Source: Anadara kagoshimensis (lineage: Eukaryota; Mollusca; Bivalvia; Arcoida; Arcidae). Taken from it: a stretch of 64,000 nt of DNA. Shown here in pieces: positions 20,241 through 29,050 of this stretch (positions within the stretch are counted from its first letter, which is position 1; each line of letters opens with the position of its first letter). The stretch is from assembly GCA_021292105.1 (NCBI GenBank), contig CM037868.1, forward strand, positions 36,272,876 to 36,336,875, given 5' to 3'. The notes under the pieces were generated by a model. It had not been told where the DNA came from, ran no database searches, and saw only the letters and a list, made by a program, of their open reading frames with translations. The position numbers and the translations under genes are program-made.

Positions 20241-20697
20241 ATTCAGATCAACTGCAATGTGTCATTGGAGAAAGTAAATGTTTAAGTGCGTATGTCAAGG
20301 GCATATTTTCGCCCGATACTTTACCCTTGCACGTGACTTTATATCCTTGTGCCTACATATGTAATACGGATCCTTCTTATCTCCCCGGAAGGCATTGGGT
20401 AGTGTTTTGGTTTAATAACGAATCTCAAGCAGAATTTTACGATAGTTTGGGGTACGGTCCCGAGCACTACGATCATAGGTTCTCTAGTTTTTTAAGAATA
20501 ACGCGGCTGCGTTTCGATATAATGATGTGCCACTTCAACACAAGTATGCCACGACTTGTGGCTATCACGTCTTGTTTTATTTACTCATGAAATGTAAACA
20601 TAAGCATATACAAGATATCATCAGGTTATTGAAGGATAAACAATCCCCTGATCGATACGTCTATCAATATGTTAATGAACGATTCGATTGTCTATAA
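20237..20697 (+). pseudogene. Adenovirus-type maturation cysteine protease, one frame break
   Basis: The protease trims capsid precursors. The start ATG overlaps the capsid stop (ATGA). The first part has the catalytic His in GRHWVVFWFN and the acidic residue in AEFYDSLG, in the order typical of adenains. In the initial frame translation ends at 20590 without the cysteine. The catalytic Cys codon (20557-20559, in a TTCGYH motif) is in the -1 frame, which is open from about 20512 to the TAA at 20695 with a normal family C-terminus. The break is at 20508-20514 (TTCGATATAA). As it stands the enzyme would be inactive, unless the break is a sequence error. Confidence 0.85.
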
Positions 20698-20699
20698 AA
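20693..20699 (+). promoter_or_regulatory. TATA box (TATAAAA) over the protease stop
   Basis: It lies 43 bp upstream of the ATG at 20736. Confidence 0.55.
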
Positions 20700-20735
20700 T
20701 GGCTTGTTTTATTCTATGATGTCATTTCTAAGATC

Positions 20736-21047
20736 ATGGATCGCAGTATTCGGACGCATAAACCTTTCTTGCACTTGTTGCAAGCGACTTCCGCTAAACA
20801 GAGAAAGGCTTTATTACTCAGCATGACTAACGAACAGTTAAAAGTGTTATGTGAAGTGGTCTATAACGTCTACAAAGGTACACTTCCCTTATCTCGTTAT
20901 TATATCGATAAGTTGTATCGATATAAAAATGATATAAAAACGATCATTGATCGGGATGTTGGACAGAAAATTAAAATCGAACTTTTGGTTAAAAACGAAG
21001 CCATGATCCCTTGGATACTGAAAACATTGCTAAAATTAATAAAATAG
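20736..21047 (+). CDS. Small basic protein downstream of the protease (103 aa)
   Basis: ATG 20736 is chosen because the frame upstream of it has no ATG and begins in protease sequence. The helical, basic product has FLHLLQATSAKQRKALLLSM, EVVYNVYKGTLPLSRYY and YRYKNDIKTI. The RKALL..., Y.V.KGTLPLS, YK.DI pattern is one I associate with a small protein that accompanies capsid genes in Mavericks. Its function is not established; a core or DNA-packaging role would fit the charge. The ORF is intact and has its own TATA box. Confidence 0.65.
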   Translation: MDRSIRTHKPFLHLLQATSAKQRKALLLSMTNEQLKVLCEVVYNVYKGTLPLSRYYIDKLYRYKNDIKTIIDRDVGQKIKIELLVKNEAMIPWILKTLLKLIK

Positions 21048-21053
21048 TTATTT

Positions 21054-21061
21054 TATAAAAG
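21054..21061 (+). promoter_or_regulatory. TATA box (TATAAAAG)
   Basis: It lies 43 bp upstream of the ATG at 21104. Confidence 0.6.
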
Positions 21062-21103
21062 TACGAACTCCATCGTTTCAACTCATTTGCAGTAAGGGAC
21101 GTG

Positions 21104-21640
21104 ATGGAGATCGGACACGACACCAGGCACAGCATCTTATCTATGAACGAAACAAGCGAAATGACAGAAAGTTTACGATCATGGGACATGCGCTTCGGAA
21201 AACACATGATTGCCGTCAAGAGTTTAGGGGCGATTGTATTATTGTCTATATTATCCACGATTCTGGGCTTTGTTGTCAGTACAGTCAAGCACAGTGATTA
21301 CATTACATCAGAGTGCAAACAAGTGGTTGTGAAGAATTGCAGTCGAGAAGTTGCATTAACGTCTTTAACAGAGATGAACGACGAATTTTGCCAGTACGTG
21401 AGCATCTTTCCCATTCCCGAAGAATATGGAATCTGCATATTCAAATGCCACCAGGAAGTGTATTTAGAACTGAGACAGATTTTGGATGGAAAATTCACAA
21501 GTAAAGGTTCGAGAGTTACTTTAAGACAGTGGGATTATTTAGGTCATATTGCTGTGTCGATCAGGGAAGCAATTAAACAAGCAGGACTTTACCGTGGTAA
21601 TACTACTTTTAAATCATCGATATGTAGGCTAAGTCTCTAA
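21104..21640 (+). CDS. Membrane-anchored PC4-like protein, intact copy (178 aa)
   Basis: ATG 21104 is taken as the start; the frame opens one GTG codon earlier. Residues 1-35 are polar. Residues 36-60 are one membrane span (SLGAIVLLSILSTILGFVVS). The rest carries cysteines in ITSECKQVVVKNCSREV and in FCQYV and CIFKC, then EVYLELRQIL, GSRVTLRQWDYLGHI and a helix. The last part resembles a PC4 core: strand, KG turn, strand, W and helix. The cysteines suggest the domain may face an oxidising compartment, which would be odd for an ssDNA binder. It is paralogous to 13087 (broken) and 23590 (broken). The overall function is unknown. Confidence 0.7.
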   Translation: MEIGHDTRHSILSMNETSEMTESLRSWDMRFGKHMIAVKSLGAIVLLSILSTILGFVVSTVKHSDYITSECKQVVVKNCSREVALTSLTEMNDEFCQYVSIFPIPEEYGICIFKCHQEVYLELRQILDGKFTSKGSRVTLRQWDYLGHIAVSIREAIKQAGLYRGNTTFKSSICRLSL

Positions 21641-21780
21641 TGTATGGCGTATAGTTTGCCATGTGTTAGACACTCGATGTTATCTGCTAGGGTTCGAATC
21701 TATATATGAATTCAATAAATTTATGAATAAATGTTATTGTATTTAAATGTATATTGTATGTGGTTTTTTAAATAAAGATT

Positions 21781-21856
21781 GGGTGGGGGAAAAAAATCTA
21801 CAGGTGTATGACTGAGAAATCAGTTATGTGGGTTCGAGTCCCACAGATTTCCCGCC
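21781..21856 (+). ncRNA. tRNA-like structure, copy 1
   Basis: GGTGGGGGAAAAAAATC can pair with GATTTCCCGCC. Inside are a short D-like hairpin (TAC-AGGT-GTA), a 7-bp hairpin with a GAAA loop (TGACTGA/TCAGTTA), and a T-arm (TGTGGG-TTCGAGT-CCCACA) whose GGTTCGAGTCC is a perfect polymerase III B box. The anticodon loop is not canonical, so this is not an ordinary tRNA. It lies 140 bp after the PC4-like gene, straight after an AATAAA. A second copy is at 24175. Confidence 0.55.
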
Positions 21857-21859
21857 TTA

Positions 21860-22500
21860 GATCTTGATTCAATAGATAATGTTTGTAGAATATAAATCAT
21901 GTGTGTTAAAAATGTGTTTGTAAAATATCTTATATTCTAGTATAATTGTTGTATATAGTACAGACAGTTGTCTTTAAGGGATATGCTTATCAGGTAGAAA
22001 AAAGGCAATAAAAACTTCATCAAACTGATAATAAAAAATTAGGGAAACTAAAAAATGTTACGTCAGTAAAAAAAAAATATTCAAATGATTTATTACGTCC
22101 TCATTTAAAATTCAGGACATTTAGTTCAGGTCTAGAATATATCAAGATATGTAGTGGGGGTTGGGGGAAACTATCCTGGAAAGTCATAATTTCAATGTGG
22201 ATTAGAAACATACTACAACCAATCTATTTAGTATGGAAACGTGGATTAGATGCCCCACAATGGGCACCATTTGTAACCAAGGTCATGCAAATTAACAATT
22301 AACGAGGTGGTTCATTTCTGTGAATGTTATTTAAATACTTACATACATAACATTTTAAGGAAATATTTTAAAAAAAAAAAGTAATTTAATTAACATAAGT
22401 AACATTTAAGAAACTAACTATACGTTACATATGTATACAGATATCCACACTGCTACATTATAGTACATGATCATTTGTTGTATATACATACATATGCGTG
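21860..22500. other. No gene seen
   Basis: This is AT-rich sequence with short A runs and no ORF with recognisable features. Confidence 0.5.
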
Positions 22501-22858
22501 TTTGTCGTTTTATATGGTGTTTTAACACATGTAAAAATGTTATTTTCGATTGTAAAACTGTTCTTTACAAACGTCAAACTTGATTTCGACAGCTATAAAA
22601 AGCCTATGGAAAAAGTGTAAATATCGATTTAATAAATGTAAAAAACGCGATTGGTATGTGTAAATATTATTTTTTCGAAAGTTAAAAACTGTTTTATGAT
22701 ATCCTAAAATGGATTTTAACCTCCATACAAACGATATGGGAAATATGTAAATTTCGATTTTAAAAACATAAAAAGCGTTTTCATATACGAAAATAATCAT
22801 GCACTTCAAATACGATGTAAGATTCAAACACACGTTGTTTATAGGTTCGAAAACACAT
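22500..22858. repeat. Degenerate TGTAAAAA-rich repeat, copy 1
   Basis: Irregular repeats of GTGTAAAAA/ATGTAAA with TTTCGATTTT, including CCTCCATACAAACGATATGG. A matching block (CTCCATATAAACTCTAAGGG) occurs at 24270-24500, in the same position after the second tRNA-like copy. Confidence 0.6.
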
Positions 22859-23560
22859 CAAGGACAATAACTCTTTCGTACTGCGATCATACCAACCCTG
22901 TCCATTCGATGCCTCTCTTCGAAACGGACACGACGGTATATCACACGTTTAGCTAAGTGGAATAATAAAGAAGTTATAAGCGTTTAAATATTTCCCCATT
23001 CTAAGTCAATGGACGAATTTAACATTGGATTCTCCATAGAGAAATGTTTTTCCTTATAAATTTCTTATTTTTCAACCAATCTTTATGATTGAAGTCTCCT
23101 TATATTCGTCTTAAAGTACCGATTCTAATGACACACTCTTTATCCCTGTACGTGACCAAATAAAGAAGTTATTAGCGTTTTCATTTCGTCCAATCAGATT
23201 ACAGCATTGCCACGTTGTAAACAAGGAAGTAAAATTCCGAAAATTCTAACACTAATATCTCGCTTATTTTTGAACAGATTTCGACAAAATTTATATCAAA
23301 ATGACCGGACTGACGAGACCTAAGTGGGCATACTAAACATGACCACAGTAGTCCAGTGGTTCACGCGGCATGACCGGTCGTCTGTTTCCCCATTGTAAGT
23401 CAATGGGGGAATTTAACATGGGATTCTCCATAGAGAAATGTGTTTCATTATAACTTTCTTATTTCTCAACCAATCTTTATGATCGAGGTCTCCACGTATT
23501 CGTCTCAAAGAGACTAAAGTAATAATATGGTGGTGGAACTAGAAATTTACCCAGAACCGA
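22859..23560. repeat. Diverged internal copies of TIR sequence
   Basis: The blocks ATAACTCTTTCGTACTGCG, GACGGTATATCACACG, GATTCTCCATAGAGAAATG and ACCAATCTTTATGATTGA resemble right-TIR blocks near 25980-26420. The CCATAGAGAAATG...CAATCTTTATGAT part occurs twice (23030 and 23430). They are old or foreign TIR-like pieces rearranged inside the element. Confidence 0.6.
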
Positions 23561-23589
23561 ATCCGAAAAGTCCCCGTGTTAAGACTATA

Positions 23590-23872
23590 AGACATTGTCA
23601 ATAACGTCTCGCACAAATGAACATCTTAGTGTATATTTTCCAATTCCGGGAGAGTATGGAATCGCCATATTCAAATGCCACAATGACGTTTATTTAGAAC
23701 TACGTCAAATCGTTGGCGGTAAATTGATCGAAAAAGAATCAGTGTGAGGCAGTGGGATTATTTAGGTCATATTGCCGCTTGGATAAGAAATACCTTAAAA
23801 GAAGCTATTGCTTATAATGAAAACAATACGTTCGTTCATCAACATACCATAATTCACGAATTTCAACGCTAG
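23590..23872 (+). pseudogene. Membrane PC4-like protein, third copy, truncated
   Basis: The frame covers only the C-terminal half of the 21104 gene: FPIPGEYGIAIFKCHNDVYL, LRQI and then QWDYLGHI. The N-terminal tail and membrane span are absent; instead the sequence runs up into the TIR-like block. The frame breaks near 23738-23743 at an A run and continues in the -1 frame to TAG at 23870-23872. The protein after the motif differs from copy 1, so this is an old duplication. It is followed, as copy 1 is, by AATAAAG and a tRNA-like structure. Confidence 0.7.
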
Positions 23873-24174
23873 ACATGTATATAACTGTATATATTTATGT
23901 ATGGAGTTTTTTTTTTCAGCGGGTGTTAGAGTGGATGGAAGACGAATTACCTTGGAAAGGTATCATATTTACATGGAAATACATATCACAACAAATACTT
24001 CTATGTAAGCTGTTCTCATGTTCAGGACTCTAGTACTTGGCGTACATAACCGAGATAAATCGTCTGGTCCTAGATGCGCTATATCATTCTGTTAAAGTTC
24101 ATTATATGTAAATGATGTTTTGATGTAAATAGATTGTTTGTACATATAATGCATGTGTTTTTAAAATAAAGATC

Positions 24175-24252
24175 GGGTGGGGGAAAAAATCTACAGGTGT
24201 ATGACTGAGAAATCAGTTATGTGGGTTCGAGTCCCACAGATTTTCCCCGCCT
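24175..24252 (+). ncRNA. tRNA-like structure, copy 2
   Basis: Same fold as 21781. The whole inner part, from TCTACAGG to the CCCACAGA after the T-arm, is identical. Only the outer stem differs, with changes that keep it paired (GGGGGAAAAAATC with GATTTTCCCCGCC). The same AATAAAGATYGGGTGGGGG leader precedes it. Confidence 0.55.
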
Positions 24253-24269
24253 TAGATCTATAGGATAAG

Positions 24270-24500
24270 GTTTGTTGATTTTCCAAGTGTAAAAATGATT
24301 TTTCAAAGAGTAAAAAGAAGTTTTTAAAGTGTAAAAATCTATTTTCATCTCCATATAAACTCTAAGGGAATAGTGTAAAAATGTTTTTCCAAAGTGTAAA
24401 AATTAGTTTTCGAAGTGTAAAATTGATCTTTCAAAGTGTAAAAATTAGTTTTTAAAGTGTAAAAACGAGATTTTCATGTGTTAAAAAAGATTTTATTTGT
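24270..24500. repeat. Degenerate AGTGTAAAAAT repeat, copy 2
   Basis: About nine irregular copies of AAGTGTAAAAAT/TTTTCAAAGTG. It is the counterpart of 22500-22858. Confidence 0.7.
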
Positions 24501-24544
24501 CGCCTGATCTTATATTCAAATAAAATAAGTATTGTTTGAAATAA

Positions 24545-25085
24545 AGGCGAAAAGTACACAGGTATGACAGGTGTGTGGTCTACAGGTGTGTACCAGGAAG
24601 TTTGACAGGTATCAGAATGACTCATTACCCCAATGCATCAAGTGTGCAAATTACCTGTCCCATGCATCAGGAAGTCATCAATCAAACTGACAGGTGCGTG
24701 GTCTATCCATCATCATGACAGTTGCGCATTCCTTCACCACAGGTGTGTCCTTTCTAACTGACAGCCCATCCATCATCATGACAGGTACGTGCCTCATTCC
24801 TCATCAACCTGTCACATCCATCATCATGACAGGTGCGCATTCCTTCACCACAGGTGTGTCCTTTCTAACTGACAGCCCATCCATCATCATGACAGGTACG
24901 TGCCTCATTCCTCATCAACCTGTCACATCCATCATCATGACAGGTGAGTGCCTCATCCATCAAGAGCACAGGTGGGTGTTCAGTTTATCGAGAGGTCAGG
25001 TGAGTGCCCTACCCATAAAGAGGACAGGTGCGTGCCTCATCGTGACAGGTGCGCCCCTCATCCATCATCATGACAGGTGCGAAAA
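24545..25085. repeat. Internal CCATCATCATGACAGGTG array
   Basis: About 18 copies, including a 117-bp module repeated at 24725 and 24842 (CACAGGTGTGTCCTTTCTAA...). The words match the right-TIR array and have the same orientation as it. ORFs across it are repeat artefacts. Confidence 0.9.
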
Positions 25086-25139
25086 AAAATTATTCATTTA
25101 TGCAAATGAATTGTAATTAAAACACGGAAATAAATTGGC

Positions 25140-25147
25140 TATATATA
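25140..25147 (+). promoter_or_regulatory. TATA-like box (TATATATA)
   Basis: It lies 67-74 bp upstream of the ATG of the short spliced ORF at 25214. Confidence 0.4.
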
Positions 25148-25213
25148 CTCGATATTTTCGCTGTACTTATCATCAAAAAAAAAGAGAAGATATTGTACGA
25201 ACAGTTGAAAAAA

Positions 25214-25426
25214 ATGGATTCCAGTTTGGTAGCAAAGGTAGGTTTAAAAAATTGTACATGCTCAAACCGCTTTAAAATTTGAAAATATTTTAACATCGGT
25301 GGAATGTGTATGTTTTTATTTGATTTTGACTTATTTTGAATGATTGGACTAATGGGTATGATTTTTTAATTTCAGTATTTTGATGTATTTACAATTAGAA
25401 AAATGGCTAGAAAGGAATTCGGACTG
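25214..25426 (+). CDS. 5' fragment of a spliced gene, cut off near the right TIR
   Basis: ATG 25214 opens an 8-codon exon (MDSSLVAK) ending at 25237 before GTAGGT. A TTTAATTTCAG acceptor precedes 25376, and the second exon (25376-25426, YFDVFTIRKMARKEFGL) joins in phase 0 and ends at a GTAAGT donor. No third exon is seen before the right TIR starts about 70 bp later, so the gene looks truncated. A TATA-like box is upstream. The 25 visible residues are too few to assign a family. It could be what is left of a gene lost when the TIR expanded; linking it with the missing polymerase would be speculation. Confidence 0.45.
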
Positions 25427-25494
25427 GTAAGTTTTTATGTTAGTTATATTTTAAAAGATTTCTCTCCCTTGATCAAAGTAATGGTATTTATTTA

Positions 25495-27114
25495 TTCCTC
25501 TCCCTCCTCCTCCTCCTCCCTCTCTCCAACCAGGGGAAATGGGAGGGGGGGGGGCGGCGGCGGCGGCGGCAAAGCATTCCGGATTTTCTGTTCGGTCCGT
25601 TTCCGGATCTAACTTTTACCATCAACTCATGGGGCGCGAATCTAACGACACCGCTCTCGTCCCTCTAAATGCCATACTATAACAAAAGTTTGAACCATTG
25701 GTGTGATTAAACCTATAGTCTAGGTGCTCCCAGAATAGGAGGGAAGTACAAGTAACCCATCATTACGTACTATTGCACAAGACGAGGCAATAAAATACTT
25801 TTAACCATAACTTTCTTATTTCTCTATGGATTTTAATAAATTTTGCACCCAAATGTTAGTCTCGACGAGACGAATCCATCAATACTACACACATTTATAT
25901 GGGCGCATTGGTTGGTGCGCTAGGGCCCTAGGTCGATTTCTCTATATAAGACTATAGGGAAAATTTGAACATAGCGTTTCCCATAGAGAAGTTCGTTTCT
26001 TCATAACTCTCTTATTTCTAGTTCAATCTTTATAATCGAGGTATCTATGTGTTTGTAGGAACGAGCCCTTTGTCGTGAAACCAAACACCGAGTCAGTGAA
26101 CGAGTGGCTCGCGTTCTAGGCTCCTCTACAGATACCCCTGTTAAGTCTATGGGAGTATATCATAGTCGGGTTCAAGCTTTATTCCGCACCCCAGATTCAC
26201 CCATCATATACCGACACATTGGGAAGTTCATTTTCTATCGATCTATGTCATTGATTTACTGAGTGGACAAGCGGTTCAAGCGGTGGGTCCGAATGCGTGT
26301 ATTTCACTTAACGGGCGATAACTCTTTTCTACTGCGTTCAAGCACCTCACCACCTTTCTTATTCAATCCTTGTTCTCGAGCCGGACAAGGCGGTATATCA
26401 CATGATCCCTTTTGGTCAAGAGATAGAGTCTTTGTACGGTTTTAACCCTCTAACATCATCAGGGGGGGTCACCTGAGACTTTAAGCACTCTACTTTAATC
26501 CGGTTTTCCCCACTCATTATTAGACCTAAGGATTCCCTTTCGATTTTTATACATCCGGGATTTCCCCCTCTCTCCTTGACGTCATACCTCGTGACCCCAT
26601 GACCTCTTATGTCAGCATAATTTATAGAAGGAACACCAGAACACCATTTGTATGCAGATATGGTGCATTCTTTATACTACTACTGACAGGTGCCTCATCC
26701 ATCATCATGACAGGTGCATCACAGGTGTGTCCTTTCTAACTGACAGCCCATCCATCATCATGACAGGTGCGCATTTCTTCACCACAGGTGTGTGCTTTCT
26801 TACTGACAGCCCATCCATCATCATGACAGGTGCCTCATCCATCATCATGACAGGTGCACCACAGGTGTGTCCTTTCTATCTGTCAGCCCATCCATCACCA
26901 TGACAGGTGCCTCATCCATCATCATGACAGGTGCGCATTCCTTCACCACAGGTGTGTCCTTTCTAACTGACAGCCCATCCATCATCATGACAGGTACGTG
27001 TTCTATCCATCATCATGATTGACAGGTGCCTCCCACGTCTTCGTGACCTCGCCGCCATTTTGGATTGGCGCAGCGCGCAGCAAACGGGGACGATTTCATC
27101 GTGACTATACTACT
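25495..27114 (-). repeat. Right terminal inverted repeat
   Basis: Inverted copy of 11250-12856, starting at the CTCC-rich tract and ending CGTGACTATACTACT. It includes the CATCATGACAGGTG array at 26680-27040. ORFs within it mirror those of the left TIR and are not called. Confidence 0.9.
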
Positions 27115-27120
27115 GTAGTA
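27115..27120. repeat. Target-site duplication, right (GTAGTA)
   Basis: It matches 11244-11249 exactly. Confidence 0.9.
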
Positions 27121-27129
27121 GCAATATAG

Positions 27130-27310
27130 ACAAAATTAAACATACCTATCCATTTCTACATTAGAATACAAAATTGACAAATTAAGTTAATCATGTGAAG
27201 TGAGGTTGGGTGCTCCGTAAGTGTAAGCACATCTTGTTTAGGTACACCCGACCGTCACGTGTTTTGAAAAGTATGGGACGTCAAATATATCCAGGATAAT
27301 TTCGAATACA
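27130..27310 (-). repeat. R1 copy
   Basis: Antisense R1 blocks (GAAGTGAGGTTGGGTGCTCC, GGGACGTCAAATATATCCAGG), diverged. Confidence 0.7.
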
Positions 27311-28120
27311 GAGACATCATAAGAAACGAAAATTAACGTCCGATGACCAAAATTGTCTAGGTTATTCAATATACGCGAACTTCGATGTCTTAGTGATCTA
27401 AACCTGCAATAATGCTGATGCGTCTTTATACAATAACACTCACCTAGTGATCTAAAAACGCGCTCAAAGATCTATGGCGCCTCTGCCTAAATTGTAATCG
27501 CACTCGCCATAGATCGTAGCGTGAGAAAGTTTGTCAGATGAGGTTGTTTTACGGACACACTGCTTAATTCCAACATCCGTGAACAGATCAATAAAATAAT
27601 CTTGACTGGGCGTAAAACACCCCTCCATCATCCTGGAATGTAAGTGTAAGAATCTTGACTGGGCGTAAAACACCCTTATTACACTCCCCTCCACCATCCT
27701 GGCATGTAAGTGAAAGAATCTTGACTGGATATGAAACACCCTTACTTTAGTCTTGCATAGTTTGTTGTTACCTCACAAACTATAGTCATTAAACTATAGT
27801 GTTATTAAACTCTGATCGGAAATAATGAATCTGTTTTATCTAAGTAAAATGTCAGTTCTTTATCTTAATTGTTCTTGGACAGCATATTGGTATTTAAAAA
27901 AGTTGACTAACATAGCTTCATCATTTGTTCAAGTTAAATTTCATAAAACTGACTCTTTACTGAGAAAAACTCTGAATAAGACCCTTAAGAAAACAAAAAA
28001 AAATCATGTCTTATATTGACCTTAGAAAGAAGTAAAATGCCCATGAATATAAACTCATTTTCATATTTTCTCCAGCAAAATTGACCATTAAAGCAAAGAA
28101 AAAACTTCGACGCTGACAAA
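27311..28120. other. Gene-free stretch with short tandem SINE-tail units
   Basis: GAATCTTGACTGG...TAAAACACCC occurs three times between 27590 and 27750, resembling the 3' tail of SINE A. No exon is seen. Confidence 0.5.
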
Positions 28121-28124
28121 TCAG

Positions 28125-29050
28125 GTTAAACATAAACTTCCGACAGGGAAGTGAGGTCGGGTGCTCCGGAAACCTAAGCGCTTCCTGTTTAACTAGCTAC
28201 ACCTGCAGCGCGTGCAACTAAAATGAGTGAAAGGAACATGGAGCTATGGGACAGGGGTTGAAAATTTTTTCAGATAAGTTAAAGCCCAGGACTTTTTTAT
28301 ACAGAAAATCAAAAGCCCCCAAATTTTTTTATCAAGTCCAGAGTTAACGGCAAAATCAAGAAGAAAGACACAAATCAATATGCACCATTTCTAAAGGGTG
28401 TTAGAGGATACTTTTTCGGCAGTATTTACAATACATGCCCCCATAATCCTCATCATAGATGACCCATGGAAATTTGTCAATCCATGGCTGTTGAAACAAT
28501 CCAACATGCTTGTCCTTATCATATTTGGTATCTTTTTGTCTTGTGAGTTTTTTTCTTGCCACTGTAGCCAGATGCAGTCTGCTTGTTAGATGTGAAATTA
28601 AAATTAAACAGCGACATAATTGGACATGACTGAATATTTGAAGCGATTACAAACGCTATAACTATCCAGATTTTTCTTTATCAACCGAACGCTTGAACTG
28701 CCTACCTAATGACTAACATTTCTTACAAGCACTGTGATGATCAAGAATGAATGTAAACAACAACAGGGCAACGTGACTAGAGATGGTTTTTCAAGACAGT
28801 CGGAAATAAAATTCATTGGTCTTCTGAATATTTTAGCCCGATGGGCTTTTCAGTAGATTTTTTGCCAAGTCCTGCTTGCCAAATTTCTAGTCCCGGGCGT
28901 CGGGCTTGAAGAATTTTCAACCCCTGCTGGGACATCAAATATATCCTGGATAATTTTGGATACATGCATCATAAGAAACAAAAATTAAGTTCTGGTTGGT
29001 CAAAACTGTTAATCTTAATATATGGAGCCTTCTAAGGTTCATATGCCACT
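28125..29050 (-). repeat. R1 copy split by a nested element
   Basis: R1 sequence runs up to GGAGCTATGGGA (28251) and resumes at CTGGGACATCAAATATATCC (28927), with the insertion between. Confidence 0.7.
28252..28926. mobile_element. hAT-like non-autonomous element, 675 bp
   Basis: The ends CAGGGGTTGAAAATTTTTT and AGAATTTTCAACCCCTG are inverted copies of the CAGGGG type seen in hAT transposons. GGGAC flanks both sides, but a clean 8-bp duplication is not visible. A 63-codon ORF inside has no transposase features. Confidence 0.65.

Larger units (their letters stand above)
11250..27114. mobile_element. Maverick/Polinton (adintovirus-like) element, 15,865 bp
   Basis: Terminal inverted repeats of about 1.6 kb start with AGTAGTATAGTCACG and end with CGTGACTATACTACT, flanked by GTAGTA duplications. 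All recognised genes (13.1-23.9 kb) are on the plus strand and include packaging ATPase, integrase, penton, major capsid and maturation protease, the defining Maverick set. The hallmark protein-primed family-B DNA polymerase is missing: no ORF or fragment is recognised, and 21.7-25.2 kb contains only repeats, a gene duplicate and a short spliced ORF. The TIRs are almost identical, so insertion was recent. The element is probably non-autonomous, or it belongs to a polymerase-less lineage; the sequence alone cannot decide. Confidence 0.95.

Noticed and set aside
24694-25116. 140-residue ORF with IIMTG repeats
   Set aside because: It reads through the CATCATGACAGGTG array and has no gene-like sequence.
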